Part shown: in pieces, positions 19,801 to 28,266 of the stretch
Position numbering within the stretch: position 1 is the stretch's first letter
Layout: each line of letters starts with the position of its first letter
NCBI GenBank assembly: GCA_905215065.1
Contig: CAJMOF010000007.1
Coordinates: 1 to 64,000 of the forward strand
Direction of reading: 5' to 3'
Length of the DNA: 64,000 nucleotides
Source of the DNA: an uncultured bacterium
Lineage (GTDB): Bacteria > Actinomycetota > Coriobacteriia > Coriobacteriales > Coriobacteriaceae
Position numbers and translations under genes: made by a program
Notes under the pieces: generated by a model
The model's database searches: none
Seen by the model: only the letters and a program-made list of their open reading frames with translations
What the model was told of the DNA's origin: nothing

Positions 19801-20313
19801 CTCGATACGTGCATGGAGCTCGTGCACGGCGCACTCGACGGTGGTCATCGCATCTTGCTGTTCAGCCAGTTTACGGGCATGCTCGATATCATTGGCAAGC
19901 GCCTGGCCAAGGAGGATATCGCCTTCCTTAAGCTCACGGGCGCATCGTCTAAAGAGAGCCGCGCCAAGATGGTCGCACAGTTCCAGGCGGGCGAGGTGCC
20001 GGTCTTTTTGATCTCGCTCAAGGCGGGCGGCGTGGGCCTCAACCTGACGGCGGCCGACGTGGTCATCCACTACGACCCGTGGTGGAACGTGGCAGCGCAG
20101 GACCAGGCGACCGACCGCGCGCACCGTATTGGCCAGCAACATACCGTGACCGTGTACAAGCTCATCGCCAAGGACACGATCGAGGAGCGCATTATGCAGA
20201 TGCAGGAGTCCAAGCGCGACCTGGTCAACAGCGTGCTCGGCGGCGACGGCATCTCGTCGGCGCTGTTTACCCGCGAAGATGTTCTGGCGCTGCTGGGCGG
20301 CGACGGGCGCTAA
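16849..20313 (+). CDS. SNF2-family DEAD/DEAH helicase with N-terminal SWIM zinc finger
   Basis: A 1154-residue Swi2/Snf2 ATPase. A SWIM zinc finger, CDCPAAYRYPGMCKHA, lies at about 78-93. A large central region of unknown fold follows, then the two RecA-like lobes: ADDMGLGKTLQM (Walker A, about 713-725), VVLDEAQYIKNP (about 811-822), TGTPIENRLSELWSIF and the C-lobe ATDRAHRIGQ (about 1086-1095). Such proteins remodel protein-DNA complexes or RNA polymerase. The specific role here is unknown. I chose the ATG at 16849 because GGAGG at 16839-16843 is spaced 5 nt from it; a GTG at 16831 in frame lacks a ribosome site. It follows dnaE by 28 nt and may be co-transcribed. Confidence 0.9.
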   Translation: MAQGTFVQALRKEAALSGTFMKGRSLMLNGAVLSIEDSGSRFSKNVTVEGSVRGSRGDLYKTHVALDMDEHEVIDYDCDCPAAYRYPGMCKHAIATALAYLDTSGIEPVEGLRTPVRTFTAQPKQPARAASAAPAVNPNFPFPAPVPTSPSLVAALSDLSDARMDELASMRRKLAGAVDPDAPKAALEPSLVPYYNPLFADRFSWALEFRIRCGSVSYVVKDIDGMADAYVRGGTFSYGKKLTFVHSPEAFDETSTKLLNLVVTTVAYLDDITSSRSASYDFARSGFVAERQLPLSEHSIVYVLDLLRGQTISFEPAWSRGMTTHRTYDVAVELSPQGEDEASAKRPPLLAAKIAPAAGGSYDLRLPADMYCFASGDAAYLVDTRRARRTDAAFAQHAAPFLSRLLPCRTPAHIAAEQVGEFCRMALPILRDYTDLTAPAALDTVAPEPSFAMAIGVDDGLVTCKITVTYGDWSADLFSLGAPGSPFEEQRPGVPPRDEVAEFRVMDTAALYFDFYEGGLAFEERDDARLFCLLTEGLSALSELGEVMLSDRLRQISVRPAPKLSVRATVKSNLLDVELGASGLSAADLAVYLDSYKRHQTFARLTSGDIIRLDEGARAAFGLAEDLGVDAVDLLDGVSLPASSTLFVDSMLARTPALEADRDAAFRRTVERLDTLGKMDFTVPASLKATMRGYQVDGYQWLGSLEHLGLGGILADDMGLGKTLQMIAHILARVEAGDTKPTLVVCPASLVYNWTAELERFAPSLDVCAIVGAKAQRRVQIAGVAEHNVVVTSYDLMRRDIDEYVEQDFARVVLDEAQYIKNPLTQVARAAKRLPAGVRFALTGTPIENRLSELWSIFDFLMPGLLGTRESFAKRFESPVEHAEGDSAARLQALVSPFVLRRVKEDVVADLPEKIEDTVMAQLTGEQSKLYLANQDRIAQQVQHREAGEFKKDKLKVLAELTKLRQICCDPRLHYEDYKAGSAKLDTCMELVHGALDGGHRILLFSQFTGMLDIIGKRLAKEDIAFLKLTGASSKESRAKMVAQFQAGEVPVFLISLKAGGVGLNLTAADVVIHYDPWWNVAAQDQATDRAHRIGQQHTVTVYKLIAKDTIEERIMQMQESKRDLVNSVLGGDGISSALFTREDVLALLGGDGR

Positions 20314-20463
20314 CCCGCTCGGGTGGGGCCGCCAGGGCGGATAGCGCACGCTGCCCCATCGTCCCCGCCCGTTATGTGTTCGTTTGCAATGCCGTGGATG
20401 GTTTGTCTGCCTTTGGGCATAAGAACCATCAAGAACATTGGCACGTCAGCAAAGGAGAACATC

Positions 20464-20826
20464 ATGGCGAAATTCTTTAAGGACCCCGACGGTAAGCTCA
20501 TTGCCGCCCTTGGCAACGACGTTGCAACCCCTGCCGGTTGCACGGAACTGACCGCAAACACTGAGGACGCGGCGCACGAGAAGCACGTGCCTGTTGTCGA
20601 GACCGAGCGCGACGGTCACGTGATTCGCGCACGCGTTGGCTCGGTCGAGCACCCCAGCCTGCCCGAGCACTATATCGAGTGGATCGCCCTTGAGGCCGAG
20701 GGCCGCTTAGAGGTCCATTACCTTGAGCCCGGCATGAAGCCCGCGACGTTTTTTGCCGGCGGTTCCAAGACCGGTACCGTCTATGCCTACTGCAACCTGC
20801 ACGGGCTGTGGTCCGCGACGTTCTAG
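20464..20826 (+). CDS. Class II superoxide reductase (neelaredoxin/desulfoferrodoxin family)
   Basis: A 120-residue protein that reduces superoxide to peroxide without making oxygen, a typical anaerobe defence. The mononuclear iron site is complete: Glu39-Lys40-His41 (EKHVP), His63 and His69 (HPSLPEHYIEW), and Cys110 with His113 (CNLHG). The N-terminal rubredoxin-like FeCys4 domain of classical desulfoferrodoxin is missing, so this is the one-iron, neelaredoxin-like class, although the first 30 residues are a short unrelated extension. AAAGGAGAA lies 4-10 nt before the ATG. A hairpin at 20873-20905 ends the transcript. Electron donor genes such as rubredoxin are not adjacent. Confidence 0.93.
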   Translation: MAKFFKDPDGKLIAALGNDVATPAGCTELTANTEDAAHEKHVPVVETERDGHVIRARVGSVEHPSLPEHYIEWIALEAEGRLEVHYLEPGMKPATFFAGGSKTGTVYAYCNLHGLWSATF

Positions 20827-20872
20827 GAGCGCGCCCCCGCTCGGGGTATCATAGCTAGCATATGCACATGCG

Positions 20873-20905
20873 AGCGCCGACTGCATCATGCGGCCGGCGC
20901 TTTTA
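20873..20905 (+). terminator. Probable terminator after the superoxide reductase
   Basis: AGCGCCG (20873-20879) pairs with CGGCGCT (20895-20901), followed by TTTAC. The loop is 15 nt, so it is of moderate strength. It lies only 38 nt upstream of the next gene's ATG and could alternatively be part of that gene's leader. Confidence 0.6.
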
Positions 20906-20943
20906 CTACGATTTCGATGGTTTACGACGGAAAGGGCTGAGCC

Positions 20944-22929
20944 ATGAAGCTCGCGCTTGCACAGATCGATATGCGCCTGGGTGATATTGAGGGCATTTGC
21001 GGCCGCATCGAGGACCAGGCTCGTCTGGCCCACGAGCGCGGGGCGCGCGTGCTGTGCGTTCCGGCTCCGCTCTTTATGGGCGCCATGCCCGGTGGCCTGG
21101 TGGGCGCTGCCGACTTTGAGCACGACATGCTTGCCGGCTTGACTGGTGTCGCCGAGCGCATCCAGGAGCTTGACATGATCTGCATCGTGCCCGCGGCGGT
21201 TTCGTTTGAGGGTCAGCCGCTGCTCGACTACATGATGCTCAAGGACGGTCATGTGGTGCCGGCGCGTTCGAGCATTGCCCTGCAGCGTGGCGAGAACAAC
21301 GACACGCGTTGGGCGCCGCCGGTGTTCGACGTGGACGGCGTGCGCATCGCCGTGATTTTTGACTTGGACCGCGAACTCGAGATGTTGCCGACCGGTGTTG
21401 ACCTCATTGCGTATTTCCAATTCAATGCGTTTGACATGACCGACCGCGAGACTGCCGCCATTGCCGCCGTTCGCAGCGGCGCCTACCGCAAGATCGCATC
21501 CAAGCGCAGCGTGTGGTTTGCCTGTATGGCGCCGGTCGGTGCCTATGACGAGTCGGTGTATACCGGCGGTTCGTTTGTGCTCGACGACTGCGGTCGCGTG
21601 GTGGCCCAAGCGCCGTGTTTTGAGGAGAGCCTGCTGGTTCAGGAGATTCAGCGCGGTGTGATGCTCGATGCCTTGGAGGACCACGAGCTGCCCGAGTTTC
21701 GCTCCGAGGAATGGCTGTGGCAGGCGCTGGTGCTCGCCGTTCGCGATAACGCCCGCGCCCGCGGTACGTCGCGCGCCGTGGTGGCGCTCGAGGGCGACTT
21801 GCCGTCGTCCCTGCTGGCGGCGCTTGCCGTCGACGCCCTGGGTCCGCGCAATGTGGTCGGCCTGGTGCTGGGACGCAACCGCATCTTTACGCCGGCGCAG
21901 GAGGAGGCCGAGGCTGCTCGCTGTGCCGCCGTTCGCGCCATTGCCGAGCGCCTGCATATTCGCACGGTTGAGCGCGATGCCCCGGATGCCGCGCGTGTGC
22001 TCGACCGCGATGTATCGGCGGGCGACGCCGAGCGCCTGCGCTCTCGCACGCTGGGCCTCATGCTGGAGGATACGGCGCTCGAGCTGGGGGCGATGGCGTT
22101 GAGCCCGCTGTCCAAAACTGAGTACGCGCTGGCGGCGCCCGCGCTTTGCGGTGGCTACCAGGGCGATTATGCGCCCTTTGGCGACGTATACCTGTCGACG
22201 CTCGAGTTTGTGGCGCGCGTACGCAACCGTACGTCTGCCGTGGTGCCGCAGGAGCTCGTGACACTCAACGCGGTGGAGGATTGCATGGAGCGCGTGCTGG
22301 CGCAAGCGCTCTCGACGCTTAACGGTCCGGTTGACATGCTCGACCGCGCGGCACAGCTGCTCGGCGGGCTTGAGCCGGGCGAGGTCGATGGCACGCTCGA
22401 GTCGCACGTCGACCGCAATCGTCCCTTCGACGACATTCCGATGGCCACCGGCAAGCCCGAGGCTTGCTCGCTGCTGCTGATGCTCGTGCGCCAGGGAGAG
22501 GCGGCTCGCCGCCAGCTGCCGACGGCGCCGATCGTCTCGGCCCGTTCGTTTGTCGAGCGCGCCTGGCCGTATATGCTCGCGTGGTCCGACCTGGGGCTTA
22601 ACGGCAAGGAGCGTATGACGGTCGATTTGCTGGCGCGCGCCGAGGTGCGCCGTTTTGCTGACGAGGATACTAGTGAGCGCGTGCGAAACGAGATGATGGG
22701 CGTGCTGGGCGAGCTACTGGGTATTTCGCCCGAACAAATGGAGGAGTTGCGCTCTGAAGACGGTCAGCGTCGTTTACACGAGGGAATGAAAAAGTTCGAG
22801 GGCGAGGTTCAGGACGCCATCGATAAGATGATGGGCGGCCAGGGTGGCCCGCAGGGTGGGCCCCAGGGTGGCCCGATGCCGCATCCGTCGGTTGATCCCC
22901 GACAGTTCCCATTCTTCTCGCAGAACTAA
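20944..22929 (+). CDS. NadE-like protein (nitrilase plus NAD synthetase domains) with degenerate active sites
   Basis: A 661-residue protein with the architecture of glutamine-dependent NAD synthetase: an N-terminal nitrilase-type amidase (about 1-260), an NAD synthetase domain (about 270-540) and an extra C-terminal region ending in a Gly-Gln-Pro-rich tail. Homology is clear in LSPLSKTEYAL and YAPFGDVYLSTLEFVAR. However, the expected catalytic Glu is replaced in VPAPLF (normally PEL), the Lys region reads PARSSIAL, the nucleophilic Cys is replaced in AVIFDLD (normally ICED), and the ATP loop SGGxDS reads LEGDLPSS. It is thus probably not a functional NAD synthetase. The reading frame is intact and the codon use normal, so it is not a decaying gene. 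Confidence 0.8.
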   Translation: MKLALAQIDMRLGDIEGICGRIEDQARLAHERGARVLCVPAPLFMGAMPGGLVGAADFEHDMLAGLTGVAERIQELDMICIVPAAVSFEGQPLLDYMMLKDGHVVPARSSIALQRGENNDTRWAPPVFDVDGVRIAVIFDLDRELEMLPTGVDLIAYFQFNAFDMTDRETAAIAAVRSGAYRKIASKRSVWFACMAPVGAYDESVYTGGSFVLDDCGRVVAQAPCFEESLLVQEIQRGVMLDALEDHELPEFRSEEWLWQALVLAVRDNARARGTSRAVVALEGDLPSSLLAALAVDALGPRNVVGLVLGRNRIFTPAQEEAEAARCAAVRAIAERLHIRTVERDAPDAARVLDRDVSAGDAERLRSRTLGLMLEDTALELGAMALSPLSKTEYALAAPALCGGYQGDYAPFGDVYLSTLEFVARVRNRTSAVVPQELVTLNAVEDCMERVLAQALSTLNGPVDMLDRAAQLLGGLEPGEVDGTLESHVDRNRPFDDIPMATGKPEACSLLLMLVRQGEAARRQLPTAPIVSARSFVERAWPYMLAWSDLGLNGKERMTVDLLARAEVRRFADEDTSERVRNEMMGVLGELLGISPEQMEELRSEDGQRRLHEGMKKFEGEVQDAIDKMMGGQGGPQGGPQGGPMPHPSVDPRQFPFFSQN

Positions 22930-23066
22930 ACTGGGGATGGGATTCGCTCTCAACCCCGATACTTCAACTAAGCATCTTGACCCCGTTGTGTTATTCTAGA
23001 ACAGACGTTCGTGAGTAGTGCGCGGGGCCTTGCCTTGCGCTTGGTAAAAGACGAGGGGAGGTTGGC

Positions 23067-23588
23067 TTGGTTATTTTGGGCATCGACCCCGGTTTGGCTC
23101 ATACGGGTTGGGGGATTATCGAGGAGCGGCGTGGCGAGGTTCGCTGCCGTGCCTATGGCTGCATCGAGACCAGCGCAGGCAGTCCGCTCGCGGTGCGCCT
23201 GTCGCATATCGCCCGCGACCTCAAGGGTGTCGTGGAGCGTTATCGACCCGATACCGCTGCCATCGAGAGCATCTACTTTGGCGCTAATGTCCGCTCGGCA
23301 ATCCCCACGGCACATGCCCGCGGTGCCGCGCTCGTGGCGCTTTCGGAGTGCGCGCTCGAGATCGGCGAGTACACGCCTATGCAGATCAAGCAGGCTGTGG
23401 TGGGTACCGGTGCCGCAGATAAGCGGCAGGTCGCCTACATGGTGCGCACGCTCACGCAGCTCGATCACGACCCGCATCCCGACCATGCCGCCGATGCCCT
23501 GGCCTGCGCCATCTGCCACGTTAACCTCAGCCGCACCCGCGCCCTCACCGGTGGCGAGTTCTATCAACAGAGAGGAACCGGATACTGA
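23067..23588 (+). CDS. ruvC: Holliday junction resolvase RuvC
   Basis: A 173-residue dimeric endonuclease that cuts Holliday junctions. The acidic catalytic residues are visible in GIDPGLAHTGWG (Asp7), AIESIYFG (Glu about 69) and PDHAADALACAI (two Asp near 140). It starts with TTG at 23067, which is the only start giving the canonical N terminus VILGIDPG; GAGGGGAGG lies 7 nt upstream. It leads a tight ruvC-ruvA-ruvB operon, with stop and start codons overlapping by one base. Confidence 0.95.
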   Translation: MVILGIDPGLAHTGWGIIEERRGEVRCRAYGCIETSAGSPLAVRLSHIARDLKGVVERYRPDTAAIESIYFGANVRSAIPTAHARGAALVALSECALEIGEYTPMQIKQAVVGTGAADKRQVAYMVRTLTQLDHDPHPDHAADALACAICHVNLSRTRALTGGEFYQQRGTGY

Positions 23589-24208
23589 TGATTTCCCAGC
23601 TCCACGGAACGCTTGTCGAGGCCACGATGAGCTCTGCTGTCGTCGATGTGTCGGGCGTTGGCTTTGAGCTCGGCATCTCGGGCAGCACTGCGGCCACGTT
23701 GCCGACGCCCGGCGGCGAGGTCCGCCTCTACACGCGTATGCAGGTGCGCGAGGACGCCATGACACTTTTCGGTTTTTCCTCTAAGGATGAGCGCACGATG
23801 TTCGATCGGCTCGTGTTCGTCTCGGGCGTTGGCCCGCGCTTGGCGCTCGCCGTGCTTTCCACCTATACCGTGGGGCAATTGTATTCGCTGGTGATGGCCG
23901 AGGACGACAAGGGCATGGCCAAGGTGCCCGGTGTGGGCAAAAAGACAGCTCAGCGTCTGATCCTGGAGCTCAAGAGCACCTTTGCCAAGGACAAGGGCTT
24001 TGTGCCGGTCGACGTGATTCCCGGCCAGGTTGCGATGCCCGTGCCCGCTGCCGCTCCCTCGGCCATCGATGACGCCCGTGCGGCGCTCCTTTCCATGGGC
24101 TTTAGCCCGCAGGAGACCGATGTTGCCCTGAGCGGGTATGATGGGCAGGATATGCGTGTCGAGGATTTGCTCGGCGCGGCGCTTAAGCGACTCGGAATGG
24201 ATGCGTGA
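23588..24208 (+). CDS. ruvA: Holliday junction DNA helicase subunit RuvA
   Basis: A 206-residue junction-recognition subunit that forms tetramers on Holliday junctions and loads RuvB. It has the N-terminal OB fold (MISQLHGTLVEA), a helix-hairpin-helix region (FVSGVGPRLALAVLS and VPGVGKKTAQRLILEL) and the C-terminal RuvB-binding UBA-like domain ending in DLLGAALKRLG. Its ATG overlaps the ruvC stop (TGATG), indicating translational coupling. Confidence 0.96.
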   Translation: MISQLHGTLVEATMSSAVVDVSGVGFELGISGSTAATLPTPGGEVRLYTRMQVREDAMTLFGFSSKDERTMFDRLVFVSGVGPRLALAVLSTYTVGQLYSLVMAEDDKGMAKVPGVGKKTAQRLILELKSTFAKDKGFVPVDVIPGQVAMPVPAAAPSAIDDARAALLSMGFSPQETDVALSGYDGQDMRVEDLLGAALKRLGMDA

Positions 24209-25275
24209 TGTGGGAAGCCGATGACTCTCAGGACCTGTGGGCGACGCCCGGCAACTCGCCGGCGGCATCCATGGCGCACGGCGAGCGCATGGTGGGCTCG
24301 GAGCTGACGGCCGAGGACCTCGATGTCGATCGCACTTTGCGCCCCCAGCGCCTGGACGATTACTGCGGCCAGGAGCATATCAAGCAGAGCCTGCGCGTGT
24401 TGATCGAAGCGGCGCAGAGCCGTGGCGAGACGCTCGACCACGTGATCTTCTCGGGCCCTCCGGGTCTGGGCAAGACCACGCTGGCTACGGTTATCGCCAA
24501 CGAGCTGGGCGCTCAGATCAAGACCACGAGTGGCCCTGCCATCGCGCGCACCGGCGACCTGGCAGCCATCCTTACTAACTTGCAGCCGGGTGATGTGCTG
24601 TTTATCGACGAGATCCACCGCCTCAACCGTTCGGTCGAGGAGGTCCTGTACCCCGCGATGGAGGACTTTGCCCTCGATATCGTGATTGGCAAGGGTCCGG
24701 CGGCGCGCTCGATTCGCCTGGATATCCCCAAGTTTACGCTGGTGGCGGCAACGACCCGCTCGGGTATGCTGACTGGCCCGCTGCGCGATCGCTTTGGCAT
24801 TTCATATCGCCTGGATTACTACACGGTCGAAGAACTCGCGCAGATTGTGACGCGCTCGGCGTCCATCCTGGGTGTGACAATAGACCATCCGAGCGCGCTC
24901 GAGATCGGCTCGCGCTCGCGTGGCACGCCGCGCTTGGCTAACCGTTTGCTCAAGCGCGTGCGCGACTATGCGCAGGTGCGTGGCAACGGTCCCATTGAGC
25001 TTGGTATTTGCCGTCAGGCGCTCGAGTTCTTCGAGATCGATGAGCTTGGTCTGGACTGGATGGATATTCGCATTTTGGAGACACTCGCTAAGACGTTCTC
25101 CGGACGTGCCGTGGGCCTGACAACGCTTGCCAGCGCTGTGGGCGAGGACCCGGGAACGCTCGAGGATGTCTATGAGCCCTATCTGCTGCAGTGCGGGTTG
25201 ATGATTCGTACGCCGCAGGGCCGTCAGGCAACCCTGCGCACCTTTGAGCACCTGGGGATTGAACCTACCGTTTAG
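24208..25275 (+). CDS. ruvB: Holliday junction branch-migration ATPase RuvB
   Basis: A 355-residue AAA+ motor that drives branch migration with RuvA. Walker A is GPPGLGKTTLA, Walker B is LFIDEIHRLNR, the arginine-finger and sensor region includes ATTRSGMLTGPLRDRFG, and the C-terminal winged helix is complete. The N-terminal 30 residues are a variable acidic extension. Two adjacent start codons exist, GTG at 24205 and ATG at 24208. I prefer the ATG because it overlaps the ruvA stop by one base exactly as ruvA overlaps ruvC. Confidence 0.96.
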   Translation: MWEADDSQDLWATPGNSPAASMAHGERMVGSELTAEDLDVDRTLRPQRLDDYCGQEHIKQSLRVLIEAAQSRGETLDHVIFSGPPGLGKTTLATVIANELGAQIKTTSGPAIARTGDLAAILTNLQPGDVLFIDEIHRLNRSVEEVLYPAMEDFALDIVIGKGPAARSIRLDIPKFTLVAATTRSGMLTGPLRDRFGISYRLDYYTVEELAQIVTRSASILGVTIDHPSALEIGSRSRGTPRLANRLLKRVRDYAQVRGNGPIELGICRQALEFFEIDELGLDWMDIRILETLAKTFSGRAVGLTTLASAVGEDPGTLEDVYEPYLLQCGLMIRTPQGRQATLRTFEHLGIEPTV

Positions 25276-25419
25276 GGCGCTTTGTTTTGGCGGGCTGTTG
25301 GGCTATCGCCGGGCATCGGGTAAACATATCGCCGTTCATCGGTTATGGGCGTTTTACTATTGCGCACCCGTGCTATGCTGAATTGGTCTTTTTCTCATTC
25401 GGTAACGAAAGGACCGCCC

Positions 25420-27087
25420 ATGCCTACTGACATCGAAATCGCACGTTCTGTCACGCCGTTGCCTATTACCGAGGTGGCCAAGAACGCCGGCGTCGACGTT
25501 AAGCACCTTATTCCGTACGGCTTCGACAAGGCTAAGGTCGACTATTCACTGCTCAACGAGCCGACCGATCACCAGGCCAAGCTCGTCCTCGTGACCGCTA
25601 TCAACCCAACGCCTGCGGGCGAGGGCAAGACCACCACGACCATCGGTCTGGCCGATGGCCTGCGTCGTCGCGGCGTCAAGAGTGCCGTGGCCCTGCGCGA
25701 GCCTTCGCTCGGCCCCGTCTTTGGTGTTAAGGGCGGTGCTGCCGGCGGCGGCTGGGCTCAGGTGATCCCCATGGAGGATATCAACCTGCACTTTACCGGC
25801 GACTTCCATGCCATCGGTGCTGCCAACAACCTGCTGGCCGCCATGCTTGATAACCACATCCAGCAGGGCAACCAGCTTGGCATCGACGTTAAACGCATCA
25901 CTTGGAAGCGCGTCGTCGATATGAACGACCGTCAGCTGCGCCACGTCATCGACGGTATTGGCGGTAAGGCCCAGGGCGTGCCGCGCGAGGACGGCTTCGA
26001 TATCACCGTCGCCTCCGAGGTCATGGCAATCCTGTGCCTGTCTACGAGTATCAGCGACCTCAAGGAGCGCCTGGGCGAGATCGTCGTCGGCTACAGCTTT
26101 GCCGGCGAGCCCGTCCGTGCCCGCGACCTTAAGGCCCAGGGTGCCATGGCCGCGTTGCTTAAGGACGCGCTCAAGCCCAACCTGGTGCAAACGCTCGAGG
26201 GCACGCCCGCGTTTGTCCACGGCGGTCCCTTCGCCAACATCGCCCACGGCTGCAACTCTATCATGGCCACGCGTATGGCGATGCGCTTTGGCGATGTCGC
26301 CATTACCGAGGCCGGCTTCGGTGCCGATCTGGGTGCCGAGAAGTTCCTCGACATCAAGTGCCGTATGACGGGCGTTCGCCCCAGCGCCGTCGTGGTCGTC
26401 GCGACCGCTCGTGCGCTGAAGTACAACGGTGGCGTCGCCAAGGCCGACCTCAACGAGGAGAACCTCGAGGCACTCAAGGCCGGCATGCCCAACCTGCTGC
26501 GTCACGTCGACAACATCCAGAACGTTTATGGTCTGCCCTGCGTGGTCGCCATCAACCGCTTCCCGACGGACACCGAGGCCGAGCTTGCGCTCATCGAGTC
26601 CGAGTGCCAGAAGCTCGGCGTCAACGTTAAGCTTTCCGAGGTCTGGGCCAAGGGCGGCGAGGGCGCGCTCGAGCTTGCCGATGAGGTCATGCGTCTGATT
26701 GAGCAGCCGAGCGAGCTCAAGTTTGCCTATGAGGACGGCGCCGATGTCGCCGACGCTCTTGAGGCCATTGCCACCAAGGTCTACCGCGCCGATGGCGTTG
26801 ACTTTACGCCGGCCGCCAAGCGCCAGCTCGCCGAGCTGCGCGAGAACGGCTTTGGCAACCTGCCGGTGTGCGTGGCCAAGACGCAGTACAGCTTTAGCGA
26901 CAACGCCAAGGCCCTGGGCGCTCCCGAGAACTTCCGCATCACGGTGCGTGAGCTCAAGGTTTCCGCCGGTGCCCACTTTGTGGTCGCACTGACCGGCAGT
27001 GTTCTGACCATGCCGGGCCTGCCCAAGGTCCCCGCGGCTGAGAACATCGACGTCGACAACGACGGCAACATCACCGGCCTGTTCTAA
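25420..27087 (+). CDS. fhs: Formate-tetrahydrofolate ligase
   Basis: A 555-residue ATP-dependent enzyme joining formate to tetrahydrofolate to make 10-formyl-THF, of the usual family length. The ATP-binding loop TPAGEGKTTT is at about 64-73, and LREPSLGPVFGVKGGAAGGG follows. The ATG at 25420 gives the normal N terminus, with CGAAAGGA 6 nt before it; an upstream in-frame start at 25345 would add 25 non-conserved residues. A TATGCT box at 25374-25379 is a plausible -10. Together with fchA and folD at 39.1-40.6 kb, all steps between formate and methylene-THF are present in this window. A terminator follows. Confidence 0.96.
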   Translation: MPTDIEIARSVTPLPITEVAKNAGVDVKHLIPYGFDKAKVDYSLLNEPTDHQAKLVLVTAINPTPAGEGKTTTTIGLADGLRRRGVKSAVALREPSLGPVFGVKGGAAGGGWAQVIPMEDINLHFTGDFHAIGAANNLLAAMLDNHIQQGNQLGIDVKRITWKRVVDMNDRQLRHVIDGIGGKAQGVPREDGFDITVASEVMAILCLSTSISDLKERLGEIVVGYSFAGEPVRARDLKAQGAMAALLKDALKPNLVQTLEGTPAFVHGGPFANIAHGCNSIMATRMAMRFGDVAITEAGFGADLGAEKFLDIKCRMTGVRPSAVVVVATARALKYNGGVAKADLNEENLEALKAGMPNLLRHVDNIQNVYGLPCVVAINRFPTDTEAELALIESECQKLGVNVKLSEVWAKGGEGALELADEVMRLIEQPSELKFAYEDGADVADALEAIATKVYRADGVDFTPAAKRQLAELRENGFGNLPVCVAKTQYSFSDNAKALGAPENFRITVRELKVSAGAHFVVALTGSVLTMPGLPKVPAAENIDVDNDGNITGLF

Positions 27088-27112
27088 GCTTGTTGCCCAT
27101 AGCTGCTTGCCC

Positions 27113-27149
27113 GCCCCGTCGCGCCTACCAAGGCCCGGCGGGGCTTTTG
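27113..27149 (+). terminator. Rho-independent terminator of fhs
   Basis: GCCCCG (27113-27118) pairs with CGGGGC (27139-27144), with internal GCC/GGC pairing in the 20-nt loop, followed by TTTTGTTTT. Confidence 0.75.
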
Positions 27150-27264
27150 TTTTCTAGCCGCGCTTGTCTTGTAGATATGGACGGGCTCTGTCCGTCACGG
27201 GCTTTTGCGCGGGTAGAATGCATGGATAACTTGATGCTTACGGGCGACGGAAAGGAATCGTTGC

Positions 27265-28254
27265 ATGGATCAGGACAAGACAACCGTGATGGGCGGCTAC
27301 GGTTCCGCGCAGGCTGGCGATAGCGCCGATGCGACCCGCGTTGTTCCCAACCCCGGTTATACCGACCCCGCCGCGACGCAGCCTTCTGCCGAGCCAACCC
27401 GGGTTATGGGCTATGGCGACACAGCGCGGGATTCTTATGCCGTATCTTCGCAAGGCCCCTATGGCAACGCAGCTCCGGACCCGTTTGATTACGCGCCGCA
27501 GGATTCTTATGCCGCCTCGACGCCGAATCCCTATGATGACCTGCCGCAAAATCCCATTCCGCAGCCTCAGCAGACGACGTATATGCCTCGCACGGCGCAG
27601 CCTCGCTACGAGTCGCGCGAGCCGTATCGCGAGTACCCCAAGTCGATTCCGCAATATGGCGAGGACGAGGAGAAGAAGCCGTCGCGTTCGTCGAGCGTGA
27701 TCAAGAAGATCCTCATCGTGCTGGCGATCTTCTTTGCGCTGTCGGTTGTGTTTGCCATTGTGTCGGGCATGCTCAACAAGCGAGGGAGTTCAACGGCTGA
27801 TACCGCTGCCGAGCAAACCGAGTCCGCCTCGTCTAGCACCGTCGATCTGAGCGATATCCCGGGGCAGTACTGGTCCAACGCCAAGAAGCTCCTCAAGTCG
27901 CGCGGCGCCAATCTTTCGAATGCCGTGGTCCTGACTGATGATGGCTCAACGCCCGTCATCGATGCCAACTGGGTCGTTACTTCTGCTTACTATAACGACA
28001 GCGGCAACCTCGAAATTCAACTCACGCACAAGAATAGCTCGGGCAACTCACCCGACGGCCAAAGCGGTACCGACAGCTCGAGTTCCAATACGTTGGAGGA
28101 CTTGAGCAACAAGGCACAGGAGCTTGGGGATAAGGCCCAAGAGCTGGGCGACACGGCCCAGAACCTGGGCGACACCGCTCAGAACTTGGGCGACATGGCG
28201 ACGGATGCCTGGAACGCCCTACAAAACGGCATCTCGGGCACGCAGGGAAACTAG
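27265..28254 (+). CDS. Single-pass membrane protein with PASTA-like extracellular region
   Basis: A 329-residue protein of unknown function. Residues 1-140 are a disordered, Pro/Tyr/Gln-rich cytoplasmic segment containing three similar Thr-x-Val sites (KTTVMG, ATRVVP, PTRVMG). A transmembrane helix, ILIVLAIFFALSVVFAIVSG, lies at about 148-167. Outside, residues about 197-260 (DIPGQYWSNAKKLLKSRGAN and a beta-rich continuation) resemble one PASTA-type unit, and the tail carries five heptads of the AQELGD/AQNLGD type, likely an amphipathic helix. The Thr sites resemble Ser/Thr-kinase and FHA-recognition motifs, which is inference only. AAAGGAATCG precedes the ATG. It converges with the cation exporter 12 bp away, without a clear terminator. 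Confidence 0.75.
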   Translation: MDQDKTTVMGGYGSAQAGDSADATRVVPNPGYTDPAATQPSAEPTRVMGYGDTARDSYAVSSQGPYGNAAPDPFDYAPQDSYAASTPNPYDDLPQNPIPQPQQTTYMPRTAQPRYESREPYREYPKSIPQYGEDEEKKPSRSSSVIKKILIVLAIFFALSVVFAIVSGMLNKRGSSTADTAAEQTESASSSTVDLSDIPGQYWSNAKKLLKSRGANLSNAVVLTDDGSTPVIDANWVVTSAYYNDSGNLEIQLTHKNSSGNSPDGQSGTDSSSSNTLEDLSNKAQELGDKAQELGDTAQNLGDTAQNLGDMATDAWNALQNGISGTQGN

Positions 28255-28266
28255 CTGTTAAGCGGG

